Assembly (NCBI RefSeq): GCF_000144625.1
Contig: NC_014376.1
Span: 4,116,501 to 4,180,500 of the forward strand
Direction of reading: 5' to 3'
DNA length: 64,000 bases
Origin: [Clostridium] saccharolyticum WM1
GTDB lineage: Bacteria > Bacillota > Clostridia > Lachnospirales > Lachnospiraceae
The translations under genes and the position numbers were made by a program. The notes beneath the pieces are model-generated. The model saw only the letters and a list, made by a program, of their open reading frames with translations. It was not told the DNA's origin and searched no databases. Positions 27,440 through 36,788 of the stretch are shown piece by piece; position 1 is the stretch's first letter, and each line of letters begins with the position of its first letter.

Positions 27440-28891
27440 ATGCGTAAACTGACACGCAGCCTGATGGTACTCTGCCTGACGGCTGCTCTTGTTTCAGGAC
27501 AGGCTTCCCTTGCATGGGCAGAAGAAGCATATGGACCGGGATTTAAAAATGGCGTCCCTATCCGTCAGAGTGACGGCAAGTCTGAGACACAGAGCCAGAC
27601 GAGCACCCAGACTCAGGGAGGCACAACTACGGAAGAAGCGGAAACCGCTTTGGCAAATGCCGGCATAGAAATTGGAAAAGAAGGGGAAGGCGGCGGCGAA
27701 GACGGCGTGGTGGATGAAGCTACCAGGGCTGCCCAGGAAGCTTTAAAAGCCAATTTCCCCCGGCTTCAGACTACGGTTATGATTGGTGACAGCAACTGGT
27801 CACAACCTTTTGTAAACGATGCATGGATCACAAATAATGGACAAGGGTTTCACGGACTGTCTACCTTTCTTACCAACATTGTAGGAAATGTGCTTTACCG
27901 GACCTATACCTCCAGCACCGGATGGTCTCCATGGGTTTTAAACGGACAGCAGACGACCAACTATGCCAATGACATTAATATAGAAGCAGTGCAGATGAGG
28001 TTCTCCGGTTATGTGAATAACCAGTTTGACCTATACTATACTGCTCAGTTGGAAGACGGGACCACCATGGACTGGGCCAAAAACGGGACCACCACAGGTA
28101 CCATGGGCACCGGACATTACATAACAGGGCTGAGAATGGCCTATTATGCCAAGAATTCCCAATTCCCCTATGCAACAGAAAAGCCTGTGATTTCCGCAGT
28201 TGCTGACGGAATGCGTCAGATCGACGGCGGTCTCCGGTACTTTAACGGAGACGGTACTTCCTTTACCGGGTGGGCATGGGCAGGCAATGAACGTTACTAT
28301 TTCCAGGATTCCTATCCTGTAACCGGATGGCAGTATATTGACGGCTACAAATATTACTTTGATGAATCCGGAAGAATGCTCTCCGACTTAGAGCCTGTCA
28401 TCGGTGCAAAGGGACCGTATCTCATCAGCATCAACAAGACCATGAACTGCATGACCATCTTTGTTAAGGACGGAAACAACGGCTTTATTATACCGTTAAA
28501 ATCCTTTTTAACCTCTACCGGGCCTGACACCCCTCTTGGGACATTCCAGACTCCGGCAAAATACCGCTGGAGAGATATGAACCATGGAATCTTTACCCAG
28601 TACGCTACCCGTATCTGGAAGGGCTTTTTAATTCATTCTATCTTGTACAGCAGCCCTAACAATATGACCCTGGATCCGACGACTTATAATTACATGAGCA
28701 TCGCCCAGTCCGCCGGATGCGTCCGCCTCCTCTCCGGTGACGCCAAGTGGGTATATGACCACTGTCCCATTGGAACTACCGTTACGATTTACGAATCACC
28801 GGTTCCGGGACCTTATGAGAGACCGGCCATTGAACAGATCATACCCGAAACCCAGACCTGGGATCCTTCCGATCCTAATGTTGCACGGTAA
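27440..28891 (+). CDS. Secreted L,D-transpeptidase (YkuD) with cell-wall-binding repeats
   Basis: The protein has 483 residues. A Sec signal peptide (about 1-27, ending SLAWA) is followed by a Ser/Thr/Gln/Glu-rich linker. Residues about 125-235 hold two ChW-like segments (WSPWVLNGQQTTNY and TMDWAKNGTTTGTMGTGH), residues about 255-315 hold choline-binding-type repeats (GWAWAGNERYYFQD, GWQYIDGYKYYFDESGRM), and residues about 325-455 are the YkuD domain with catalytic His399 (IHSILY) and Cys427 (SAGCVRL). It should form 3-3 peptidoglycan cross-links or attach wall components outside the cell. It is the only plus-strand gene inside the glycan cluster and has AGGAGG upstream. Confidence 0.9.
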   Translation: MRKLTRSLMVLCLTAALVSGQASLAWAEEAYGPGFKNGVPIRQSDGKSETQSQTSTQTQGGTTTEEAETALANAGIEIGKEGEGGGEDGVVDEATRAAQEALKANFPRLQTTVMIGDSNWSQPFVNDAWITNNGQGFHGLSTFLTNIVGNVLYRTYTSSTGWSPWVLNGQQTTNYANDINIEAVQMRFSGYVNNQFDLYYTAQLEDGTTMDWAKNGTTTGTMGTGHYITGLRMAYYAKNSQFPYATEKPVISAVADGMRQIDGGLRYFNGDGTSFTGWAWAGNERYYFQDSYPVTGWQYIDGYKYYFDESGRMLSDLEPVIGAKGPYLISINKTMNCMTIFVKDGNNGFIIPLKSFLTSTGPDTPLGTFQTPAKYRWRDMNHGIFTQYATRIWKGFLIHSILYSSPNNMTLDPTTYNYMSIAQSAGCVRLLSGDAKWVYDHCPIGTTVTIYESPVPGPYERPAIEQIIPETQTWDPSDPNVAR

Positions 28892-28925
28892 TCAGGAACA
28901 GATAATTTAATTATGATGAAGCATC

Positions 28926-28970
28926 ATGGGCAGGACCCGTACCAAACGGTTCCTGCCCATAATTTTGCTT
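28926..28970. terminator. Bidirectional terminator between the L,D-transpeptidase and GT2 genes
   Basis: ATGGGCAGGA and TCCTGCCCAT form a perfect 10 bp stem extended by ACC/GGT, followed on the plus strand by AATTTTGCTTT. It sits between convergent genes. Confidence 0.75.
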
Positions 28971-28972
28971 TC

Positions 28973-29959
28973 CTACCCATTCTTTCCAAGAAACATTCTC
29001 CTTAGCAGCCCATAAGCCCCAGGAGCACAGCGCTCGGCCTGGATAAAGAACCTGGTTCTGGCTGTGAGTTCCTTGTAATACCTGCGGTACTCCGGATTCA
29101 TGATCTCTTTAAACTGCCTGGTATTGACCATGGTATGATAATATGTCCGTTTTGCGGCACTCTCCGCTGCCTGCCTTAAACGTCCTTCTGTTGCAGCGTC
29201 AAATTCTTCATACACTTTTTTCATCCGTTCCCAGTAAATCTGCTGCTTTCTTGCATAATCTCCGCTTTTTCCCTCCGAAGTCCAGGAGCCTGCCACTCCT
29301 ACCCGGTAGGCACTCATAGGTTCATCCATGTAATAACAATACCCTTGTGCAGCCGCCATCATCTGCAGGGGAGTATCTCCCACCGGACAATCCACATAAT
29401 AATCCGGAAGCTCCTTTACCAGGCGGGAAGGAAAAGCCATGGAAGACATGGCATAACCGGAAGGCTTGTCCACGATCTCTTCCGGTGTGATCACCCGGTT
29501 TCCCCGGTAAGGCCTCATCTTTTTTTCTGTCAGAGCCTTTCCCACCAATTCGATCTCTGCGCTGTGTATGCAAAGGGTGCAGTCCGGATGAGCCTCTAAG
29601 TAATCCACCTGCTTTTGCATCTTATCCGGAGAAATCCAGTAATCATCCCCGTCGCACATGAAAATATATTTGCCTCTGACCCTGGGAAAATTAAAGGCAC
29701 CGCTGATATTGTCGATCCCCTGGGAATACTGGTTCGACCTTTGTATCAAAGGCTTTACCTTATCCGGGTATTTTTCTCCATATTCCCTCAGGATCTCTCC
29801 TGTCCCATCGGTGGACGCATCGTCATGGACCAGAATCTCATATTCAAAATTTGTTTTCTGCATCAGAAAGCTATCCAGGGCCTGCCTGATATAAGCCCCA
29901 TGGTTAAAGGTCAGACAGCTTATGCTGGCCATAATTTTTGAACCGTCAACGCCACTCAT
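28973..29959 (-). CDS. GT2 glycosyltransferase
   Basis: The protein has 328 residues. Its GT-A domain starts at residue about 11 (ASISCLTFNHGAYIRQALDS), with VHDDASTDGT and MCDGDDYWISPDK as the nucleotide and metal sites. The type is common in capsule and LPS clusters. The ATG overlaps the stop of the upstream ATP-grasp gene by 4 bases (ATGA), so the two are translationally coupled. Confidence 0.87.
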   Translation of the reverse strand: MSGVDGSKIMASISCLTFNHGAYIRQALDSFLMQKTNFEYEILVHDDASTDGTGEILREYGEKYPDKVKPLIQRSNQYSQGIDNISGAFNFPRVRGKYIFMCDGDDYWISPDKMQKQVDYLEAHPDCTLCIHSAEIELVGKALTEKKMRPYRGNRVITPEEIVDKPSGYAMSSMAFPSRLVKELPDYYVDCPVGDTPLQMMAAAQGYCYYMDEPMSAYRVGVAGSWTSEGKSGDYARKQQIYWERMKKVYEEFDAATEGRLRQAAESAAKRTYYHTMVNTRQFKEIMNPEYRRYYKELTARTRFFIQAERCAPGAYGLLRRMFLGKNG

Positions 29960-30942
29960 TCCTCTCCGCCCTTTCCTGCATTTACTTTTGTAATATATTC
30001 CTCGTATTTTCTTGCAATATACAAGCTTTTAAGTTCCTTCAACGGTTCTATGGCTTCCCCCGTAAAACACCTTAAATGATTGATGATACAGTCGTATCCT
30101 GCCATGCAGGAAAATTCCACACCTCCCGAAAAGCGGGGATTGCATTCCAGCATGTGATACGTTCCGTCCTCCCCCTGAATAAATTCAAAGTTCACACAAC
30201 CGTTAACGTTAAGTACATGGGCAATTTCCCTGCACATGGCTTCCAGATGGGAATCCGAATATACAAGGACCGAGGTTCCCGCACCGCTTGGAGTCCGCAA
30301 TAGCTCCTTCCGGCACACAGCGATACTTTCCCCTGTTTCCGCCTGCCTTACCACATCTACGGTCATAATGCTTCCCGGATAAAAAGGCTGTACAATGAGT
30401 CCCTCAGGGCTGGCGCTTTCCAGAAAGCCTTTCATCTCTTCAAAAGAATGAAGGTAACGAAGTCCCTGACTGCTTCTTCCGTTAAAGGGCTTGACAACCG
30501 CAGGAAAGGAAAGGCTCTCTAAGTCCGCTTCCCAAAGCTCCTGGGTAGGAATGGGATTTCCAATGCCCTTTTCTGAAAGAAAACGGCACAGCTTCCTTTT
30601 GTCCCTGCAAATAGAAAGGGTCTCCTCCGAGGAAAGGCATAAGGTTAATGAGGCCTTTGACAATTCTTCCCGGTGGCGGTTCCACACGTCCACTTCCACA
30701 TCCGTGAGAACCATCAGAGCCTCCACCTTCTCTTTCCTGCACAGGTCTAAGACGGAGTCTATATACCTTTTCTCGTCTGTGGCAAGGGGGACCTGGTAAA
30801 AAGACGCCACATTCCCGGAGTCAGCGATCCACTCCCCCGGATAAATATCGCAGCCAACCACCCGGCAGCCGTATGTTCTTAAATTCTTGATAACGATATC
30901 TGCTGAAAATGACCCGATTGCTGTCACCAGTACTGTATCCAT
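29956..30942 (-). CDS. ATP-grasp ligase (carbamoyl-phosphate-synthase-like)
   Basis: The protein has 328 residues. An N-terminal Rossmann-like pre-ATP-grasp domain (TVLVTAIGSFSADIVIKNL) is followed by an ATP-grasp domain (FPAVVKPFNGRSSQGLRYL, ... VNFEFIQGEDGTYHMLECNPRFSGG, which includes the Mg-binding Glu/Asn). Such enzymes join a carboxylate to an amine or similar group using ATP. The ATG at 30942 has AAGAGGAAA upstream; a longer ATG at 30975 has no ribosome site. Position among glycan genes suggests it attaches an amino acid or carboxylate to a sugar (inference). Confidence 0.83.
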   Translation of the reverse strand: MDTVLVTAIGSFSADIVIKNLRTYGCRVVGCDIYPGEWIADSGNVASFYQVPLATDEKRYIDSVLDLCRKEKVEALMVLTDVEVDVWNRHREELSKASLTLCLSSEETLSICRDKRKLCRFLSEKGIGNPIPTQELWEADLESLSFPAVVKPFNGRSSQGLRYLHSFEEMKGFLESASPEGLIVQPFYPGSIMTVDVVRQAETGESIAVCRKELLRTPSGAGTSVLVYSDSHLEAMCREIAHVLNVNGCVNFEFIQGEDGTYHMLECNPRFSGGVEFSCMAGYDCIINHLRCFTGEAIEPLKELKSLYIARKYEEYITKVNAGKGGEE

Positions 30943-31010
30943 AATTTCCTCTTTTCTGCCCGCTTTTCCGGGCATAAGGTATTCTCTTTAGGGGGATAAA
31001 AGCGTTTTTA

Positions 31011-32630
31011 TCAGCCTTCCAGCAAATAGGTTACGGAAAGCTCCTGGGCAAACACGCACTTCACCGCCCGAAGCCCGGTTTTCTCAGAGATTATCCGAAC
31101 CACTTCCTCCCCATCATAACCGCTTCCCCAAAAACTGTTGTTATCTACAGTGACAAGGATTCCACGGCTTGCCTCCTTACCTTCCAGGATCTGATCCACC
31201 GTTGCAAGTCCTTCCCGGTTTGTCACATAAAACTCCTTAAAACAGGAGAGAGTCCTTAAGTCCTGGGTTAGGGCCGCCATCCGGTAATTGGTCACATACA
31301 GGCAGGGAAGATTCCCGTATTTTTTTGCTTCCTCAAGCCTTACCGGTTCATCCCTGTATAAATACTGTACAAAGCCGTGGCGGTAAGAAGATAGGGAGAG
31401 ACACAAAAACAGAACCGAAAAAAGGACCATAGCAGTCCTCATGGCAGGCAGACAGTGTTTTGTCATGCGCCATAACAACCAGATCCCGGCAAGGACCAGC
31501 AAGGGATAAAGACTGCAAATATAGCGGGGAGAAGGTACCACAGCCACAGACGCAATGATGAAAACCGCAGCAGGACAGGAAATCAAAAAAAGCCAGCCGC
31601 CCAACTCTTGGGATTTGCCCAAAGCTTCTTTCTTTTTCTGTCGGCCAAGAAAAAAGGCCGCTGCCACAGCCGCTGCTGCCAATAGAAGGATCAACGGAAC
31701 CGCCTTGAAACTACCGGAGAGAAAATCCGAATGGATCCCGTAGCCGTAAGATTTTAAATTGGTAATCAGAGTATCTATGCTGCCGATGTTCTTTCTCGTC
31801 TCCTGGGCTACGATTTCATCCTTCCTGGTGATCTGGGTAATGAAGGAAGGGAAGAGTAAAACCGCCGTGCCCACCCCGCCAAATAAAACGGCTGCGTAAA
31901 GAAACGCTTCCTTAAAAGCCTTTTTCCAAAGCTTCCACAGAAAGTAAACTCCGGAGAGAAAAAATGCGTAGATGACAAAATAGTATTGGGTCAGCAGCCC
32001 GCAGACCGTTACCACAAAGATGAGAAGGAGCTTCAGCCATGTCTGTCCTTCTTCCTCCATCCTTTCGTGAAGATACCCGCTCAGCACCGTAAAAAGAGTC
32101 ATCACCATATACATGCGGATGTAAATGGTATAACTGACCGCGCCTGCAGAAAATCCCCAGATGGTCACAGGTACAAGCCCCAGCCAGGGACATTTCATAA
32201 GCCGACTTCCCAGAAGCCACAGGAATCCCCCGCTTATCAGAAAGCATACCAGATTGATCCCGATGCCAAACCACTTGGAATACCTTCCCGGAAAAAAGGA
32301 ACTGACCGTATGGAGGAGGAGATAAAACAACGGCGGATGCACATCCTGGCTCTGATTGTAGATGACGGAGCCATATGCAAAACGCTCTCCCTTTTGTACG
32401 GTCATGTAATCGTCAATGACTGTCTTATCCGCCCATTGGTCAAAGATCTTATCCCCGTAGGAAGTGATAAATGGCTTATAATAACCGTTGGAAAGTCCAA
32501 AGGAATAAATTTCATCGATAAAATAGCCCTGTTTCCGGTTTCCAAACCAGCACATGACTCCTGCCTGAAGTATAAGAATAAATAGTAAGGCCAGGAAAGC
32601 CCTTTTCTTTTCATCCCTCCACTGATTCAT
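31011..32630 (-). CDS. GT39-like membrane glycosyltransferase
   Basis: The protein has 539 residues and about eleven membrane segments. The first outer loop contains YFIDEIYSFGLSNG with an acidic Asp-Glu pair, and later QDVHPPLFYLLLHTV, the arrangement seen in dolichyl-phosphate-mannose-protein mannosyltransferase-like (GT39/PMT_2) proteins. It would use a polyprenyl-phosphate sugar, possibly made by the DPM1-like enzyme at 23634, to modify a wall glycan outside the membrane. Confidence 0.78.
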   Translation of the reverse strand: MNQWRDEKKRAFLALLFILILQAGVMCWFGNRKQGYFIDEIYSFGLSNGYYKPFITSYGDKIFDQWADKTVIDDYMTVQKGERFAYGSVIYNQSQDVHPPLFYLLLHTVSSFFPGRYSKWFGIGINLVCFLISGGFLWLLGSRLMKCPWLGLVPVTIWGFSAGAVSYTIYIRMYMVMTLFTVLSGYLHERMEEEGQTWLKLLLIFVVTVCGLLTQYYFVIYAFFLSGVYFLWKLWKKAFKEAFLYAAVLFGGVGTAVLLFPSFITQITRKDEIVAQETRKNIGSIDTLITNLKSYGYGIHSDFLSGSFKAVPLILLLAAAAVAAAFFLGRQKKKEALGKSQELGGWLFLISCPAAVFIIASVAVVPSPRYICSLYPLLVLAGIWLLWRMTKHCLPAMRTAMVLFSVLFLCLSLSSYRHGFVQYLYRDEPVRLEEAKKYGNLPCLYVTNYRMAALTQDLRTLSCFKEFYVTNREGLATVDQILEGKEASRGILVTVDNNSFWGSGYDGEEVVRIISEKTGLRAVKCVFAQELSVTYLLEG

Positions 32631-32643
32631 AGATTCCTCCTGC

Positions 32644-33618
32644 CTACTGCCCGGTGCAGCGGTTATTGGTGATCTCCTTCGCCGCCTGCTTCCGATCCCA
32701 TACTGCGTTTAAATAATCAAAATACAGGGGAGTCCCGCCCGTATGGATAAAAAGTATGTTTTCCGGTTCATGGGGCCTGGCTTTTAAATATTTCAGCATG
32801 CCGGAAAACGCTTTTCCCGTATAAGTAGGGTCCAGCGGGATTCCAAAGCGTTCCATCATCATACGGATCACAGACTCAATATCTCCGTCATAAAGGCCAT
32901 AGCCGCCGCACACATATCCGTCTTCAAAATCTACGTCTTCCGGATCAACTTCTGCAAACCGGGCCACTTCACTTTTTCCCCGGCAAGAAGGACGGGCAAC
33001 GGAAATCCCTGTAATACGGGCATGTCCCCCATACTGCCTCTGCCCTGCCATAAGACCGCCCTGGGTCATACCGGTCCCGCTGGCTAAAAAGATTCGGTCA
33101 AAATGCAGCTCATGATCTTCCTCATATTCCAACAATTCCCGGTATGCCTGACAATAGGCTCTGGCTGCTGCCTTTTCATTTCCCTTTCCATAACGGTCAC
33201 CGAAAATATAATAGGGACGGTAACCTTTGGATTTCAGCTCTGCCATAAGCTTATCCACCCCTTCCGCCACATTGCTTTTATGGCAGAAACGGATGTGAGC
33301 ACCAAACCACTTAACCATCCAGCTGTTAAAGGTCCCTTCCTCCACCAAATCTTCCCTGGGAGTGAGAACGTAACAGGGAATCCCATATCTGCTGCATAAG
33401 TTGGACAGGGCGCGGCACATATTGGACCGGCTGCTTCCATAAGCCACCAGACAGTCACAGCCCTTCTCTTTCATATCCTGGAAAAATTCCCAGGCAATGC
33501 GGACCTTGTTGCCTCCAAAGGAAAAACCCATCAGATCATCCCGCTTTATAAACATCCTGTCGGCGGTATCCGAAAGCCTGATCTCCTGTACAGGAGTCTT
33601 AAACATTACATCGTTCAT
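32644..33618 (-). CDS. PLP-dependent enzyme of the ACC deaminase / D-cysteine desulfhydrase family
   Basis: The protein has 324 residues. It shows the PLP lysine motif GGNKVR, the SSRSNMCR substrate loop, the phosphate-binding GTGMTQGG loop and DPTYTGKAFSGM near the C terminus. All belong to the tryptophan-synthase-beta-like fold of ACC deaminase and D-cysteine desulfhydrase. The ATG at 33618 with AGGAAAGG upstream was chosen over an upstream start that adds 53 residues with no family similarity. The genuine reaction is open; its place between a DegT aminotransferase gene and an ATP-grasp gene suggests it works on an amino acid used for glycan decoration. Confidence 0.8.
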   Translation of the reverse strand: MNDVMFKTPVQEIRLSDTADRMFIKRDDLMGFSFGGNKVRIAWEFFQDMKEKGCDCLVAYGSSRSNMCRALSNLCSRYGIPCYVLTPREDLVEEGTFNSWMVKWFGAHIRFCHKSNVAEGVDKLMAELKSKGYRPYYIFGDRYGKGNEKAAARAYCQAYRELLEYEEDHELHFDRIFLASGTGMTQGGLMAGQRQYGGHARITGISVARPSCRGKSEVARFAEVDPEDVDFEDGYVCGGYGLYDGDIESVIRMMMERFGIPLDPTYTGKAFSGMLKYLKARPHEPENILFIHTGGTPLYFDYLNAVWDRKQAAKEITNNRCTGQ

Positions 33619-33635
33619 AGACCTTTCCTTTCTTC

Positions 33636-34814
33636 TTATCTGGCCTCTAAAATAATGCCGCAGATGCGGTCCACCTGATCCAGGGGAAGTCCTGCGTACA
33701 AAGGCAGCGTCAGAACGCTGTCCGCCGCCTTTTTTGCAACCGGGAGGGAGACTCCTGAAAATTGCTCCCGATAGCATTCAAAATCTGTAATCAGAGGATA
33801 AAAATATTTCCTGGCATAGATATGATGAGAAGCCAGCAGCTCATATACCTCATTCCTTGTCAGGGAAAAGCCGTCAAATGCAACAGGAAAGTACGCATAA
33901 TTCTGGCGGATGCCTTGTTTCGGCTCCGTCAGCCGGATCCCGGGAATGCCGGTCAAATGCTTCCGGTACCGTTCTGTCACCAGCCAGCGCATTTCAATGT
34001 TGTCCTTTACATGGCGAAGATTGCAGATGCCCATGGCTGCCTGAAATTCATTCATTTTCGCGTTACCGCCGATGTACTCCACGGTCTCCTTGCCGGTGAT
34101 ACCGAAGTTTTTTAAATAATTAAACAGAATCTCCAGAGACGGATCCTGAAAGGTCACAGCCCCGCCTTCAATGGTATTATACACCTTTGTGGCATGAAAG
34201 CTGAACATGGAAGCGTCTCCATAGGTCCCGATTCCCCTTCCGTTCACCTCCACGCCGAAAGCATGAGCCGCATCATAAATTACCTTTAAATTATGCTTTT
34301 TCGCGATTTTCTCAATTTTATCAATATCACATACATTTCCATAAACATGAACCGGTAAAATTGCAGAAGTCTTGTCCGTTATGAGTGTTTCAATCTGATC
34401 TGCATCAATGGTATAATCCTCTTTTCGGATATCACAGAATACCGGGGTTAAGTTATTTCTCACAATGGCATGGGTGGTGGAAGCAAAGGAAAACGGAGTG
34501 GTGATCACTTCGCCGGATAAATCCATGGCCTGGAGCGCCATTTCAAGCGCCATATGCCCATTGACGAATAAAAGCAGCTTCTGTACTTTTAAATACTCCT
34601 TTAACTGCTCCATCAGCGTTTCATGAAATTCCCCCATATTGGTCATCCAGGCAGTATCCCAGATGGGTTTGATCTCTTCTATAAACTCTTCATAGGAAGG
34701 CATTGATGCCCTGGTCACTAATATATCCTCTTCCTTGTCCATGCTTTTTGAACCGGACCGTATTCTTGCATGGCATTCCTTCTCTTCTGGTAACATAAGC
34801 CAAATATCCTCCAT
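33636..34814 (-). CDS. DegT/DnrJ/EryC1/StrS-family sugar aminotransferase
   Basis: The protein has 392 residues. Family marks are FVNGHMALEMALQA, TTPFSFASTTHAIV, YDAAHAFGVEVNGRGIG and the PLP lysine in FHATKVYNTIEGG. Close pattern resemblance is to VioA/QdtB-type dTDP-keto-deoxyhexose aminotransferases, so it probably makes a dTDP-amino-deoxy sugar. The start is uncertain: the ATG at 34814 sits 7 bases after the upstream stop, while ATG 34796 has GGAGG eleven bases away. Confidence 0.88.
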   Translation of the reverse strand: MEDIWLMLPEEKECHARIRSGSKSMDKEEDILVTRASMPSYEEFIEEIKPIWDTAWMTNMGEFHETLMEQLKEYLKVQKLLLFVNGHMALEMALQAMDLSGEVITTPFSFASTTHAIVRNNLTPVFCDIRKEDYTIDADQIETLITDKTSAILPVHVYGNVCDIDKIEKIAKKHNLKVIYDAAHAFGVEVNGRGIGTYGDASMFSFHATKVYNTIEGGAVTFQDPSLEILFNYLKNFGITGKETVEYIGGNAKMNEFQAAMGICNLRHVKDNIEMRWLVTERYRKHLTGIPGIRLTEPKQGIRQNYAYFPVAFDGFSLTRNEVYELLASHHIYARKYFYPLITDFECYREQFSGVSLPVAKKAADSVLTLPLYAGLPLDQVDRICGIILEAR

Positions 34815-34821
34815 TTTCCGG

Positions 34822-35742
34822 TCAGATGGAAAACATCTGGCCCAGCGTCCTTATCGGGGTGCTTTTCATTAATTTGTATTTCCAAATAATATAGATTTTT
34901 TCCGCCCGGTTTTTCCCGGGAAGCGCAATAAATTGCTTCAGAGTCTCCCTTTTCTCCGGGGACATCTTATTTCCATAAAGCTTTAAAAACTGCTGTGCCT
35001 GCACAAACATTTTCCTGTAATTTTCCCGGACAGCATCCTGATTCCTGATCCGCTCTGCATACTGTTCCTTACTGCTTTTGGATCCTACCTGGTTCTTTCC
35101 GTGCTGCCGGTAAAGAACCAGGGGTCGGGCAAGGTAAGAGATCCTACCGAAACAGCTTGCCAAAAGACCAAGCCACCAGTCATGCATGGCGCATTCCTCC
35201 GGAATTTCAGCAAGCAGCCGCAGAAACGCCCTGTTGACCATAGCCGTATTCCCGGTAATATTGTTCTCCACCAGATAATGGCTGAACCGGTTGTCATGTA
35301 CGGCAATTTTCTGGTATTTTGCCATGGATTCATGAAGAATGCGGCCCTCCCCATCCGTTACGGAAAGATCCCCGTGAACCAGCAGGGGGATCTCAGTTCC
35401 CCACTGCGCCTCCAGTCTTTTCATTTCCCTTAAAGAAACTTCTGCCTTATCCTGAATCCACACATCATCCTGATCGCAAAGCATGACATACTCATCAGAC
35501 ACCGATGAAAGCAGACGGAAAAAATTATCCTGGGCACTTCCGGACCTCTCCCTGTTCCTCAGGCTCCTTATGCGGCCCGGATACCGCTCTTCATATTCCC
35601 GGATGACGGCAGGAGTCCCGTCTGTAGAACAGTCATCGGAAATCACCACGGATAAATCGGAAAGCGTCTGGTTTAATATGGATTCCAGCTGATCCCGTAT
35701 ATATTTTTCTCCATTATAGGATGCAAGAAGCACCGATACCAT
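34822..35742 (-). CDS. GT2 glycosyltransferase, rhamnosyltransferase-like
   Basis: The protein has 306 residues. It begins MVSVLLASYNGEKYIRDQLE, with ISDDCSTDGTPAVI and LCDQDDVWIQDK (metal site), typical of RfbF/WsaE-like rhamnosyl- or glucosyltransferases. The ATG at 35742 has AAGGAAG seven bases upstream; ATG 35748 and a longer form from 35793 are less well placed. Confidence 0.86.
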   Translation of the reverse strand: MVSVLLASYNGEKYIRDQLESILNQTLSDLSVVISDDCSTDGTPAVIREYEERYPGRIRSLRNRERSGSAQDNFFRLLSSVSDEYVMLCDQDDVWIQDKAEVSLREMKRLEAQWGTEIPLLVHGDLSVTDGEGRILHESMAKYQKIAVHDNRFSHYLVENNITGNTAMVNRAFLRLLAEIPEECAMHDWWLGLLASCFGRISYLARPLVLYRQHGKNQVGSKSSKEQYAERIRNQDAVRENYRKMFVQAQQFLKLYGNKMSPEKRETLKQFIALPGKNRAEKIYIIWKYKLMKSTPIRTLGQMFSI

Positions 35743-35828
35743 ACGCATTCTTCCTTTCCTCTTTTCTGCCATGCATTTGGGTGATCCAGACACACCTAAG
35801 ATTATATCAGCAGCGAATACAGCTAAAC

Positions 35829-36776
35829 CTACCAGGACAAACCCAGGATTTTAGTCAAAAACCAGATTTCGCCCATAAGAAAGCCCAGGAACGCTCTTAC
35901 CAGGCATTCCTGAAACCGGTTGATCTTCAGATATTTTTTATAATAATGAAGCTTGCTCTTATGAAGGAGAGCCTGCTTCTTTAAAATGGATTTCACACTT
36001 TTATCAATGGATACGGAGTGGAGATGCACATAGGACCGGTCCAAAAGGAGCACCGTCTGATACCCCATTTTCTTTAGCTGATAACCCAGAATCTTTTCTT
36101 CATAATATAAAAAGACTTCTTCGTCATAAAGTCCGCAATCCATTAAAGCATGGATATCCGCCATAAAAAGGGAGCCTGGAACCGCATCTACGGAAACGTA
36201 ACGCTCGTCCTCTCTTTCCTGCCTTTCATTTTGTGCTGCGGGGTATCCCTCAAGACGTTCCTTTGCCCCTGCCTTGGTGCTCCCAGCCTGCAGCTCCGGC
36301 CTGTCATTAAGCCAGGGGGCAAAAAGACGTCTGGTAATTAGACCTGTATCCAGCAGATCCCCTGCCAGACCGTTGATGCGCCAGCTTGACAGAGTGACGG
36401 TACCTGCCCCATCCCTGGTGACTGCCGCCGCAACACCCAGCCGGTTTAATTTCAAAAAGGAATCTTTCATGGCCTTAATACAATCCTCTGAAACCTTTAC
36501 ATCAGGATTCGCGATAAGCACGTGGGAAGCATGAAGTGTCCCGTAAGCATACCGGATCCCCAGATTATTGCCGTAGCCATATCCTCCATTCCTTTCTGAA
36601 GCTATAACATGGATCCTGCCCCCGGCAATCCTTTTCAGCTTTGAAAGGGAATCGTCGGCGGAACAGTTGTCCACAACCACTATGGAATCCAGGGTTTTAT
36701 AATTAATTATGGAATTCACAAGGCTGATGGTGGTTTCTGCGTCATTGTAATTGAGAATGATACAGCTAATGTTCAT
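35829..36776 (-). CDS. GT2 glycosyltransferase
   Basis: The protein has 315 residues. It starts ISCIILNYNDAETTISLV, with VVDNCSADDS and LIANPDVKVSEDC, and GSLFMADIHALMDCGLYDE in the second half, which are features of WbbL-like rhamnosyl/galactofuranosyl GT2 enzymes. With glf nearby it is a candidate galactofuranosyltransferase (inference). AAAAGGAG precedes the start by about six bases. Confidence 0.84.
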   Translation of the reverse strand: MNISCIILNYNDAETTISLVNSIINYKTLDSIVVVDNCSADDSLSKLKRIAGGRIHVIASERNGGYGYGNNLGIRYAYGTLHASHVLIANPDVKVSEDCIKAMKDSFLKLNRLGVAAAVTRDGAGTVTLSSWRINGLAGDLLDTGLITRRLFAPWLNDRPELQAGSTKAGAKERLEGYPAAQNERQEREDERYVSVDAVPGSLFMADIHALMDCGLYDEEVFLYYEEKILGYQLKKMGYQTVLLLDRSYVHLHSVSIDKSVKSILKKQALLHKSKLHYYKKYLKINRFQECLVRAFLGFLMGEIWFLTKILGLSW

Positions 36777-36788
36777 ATCCGCTCCTTT

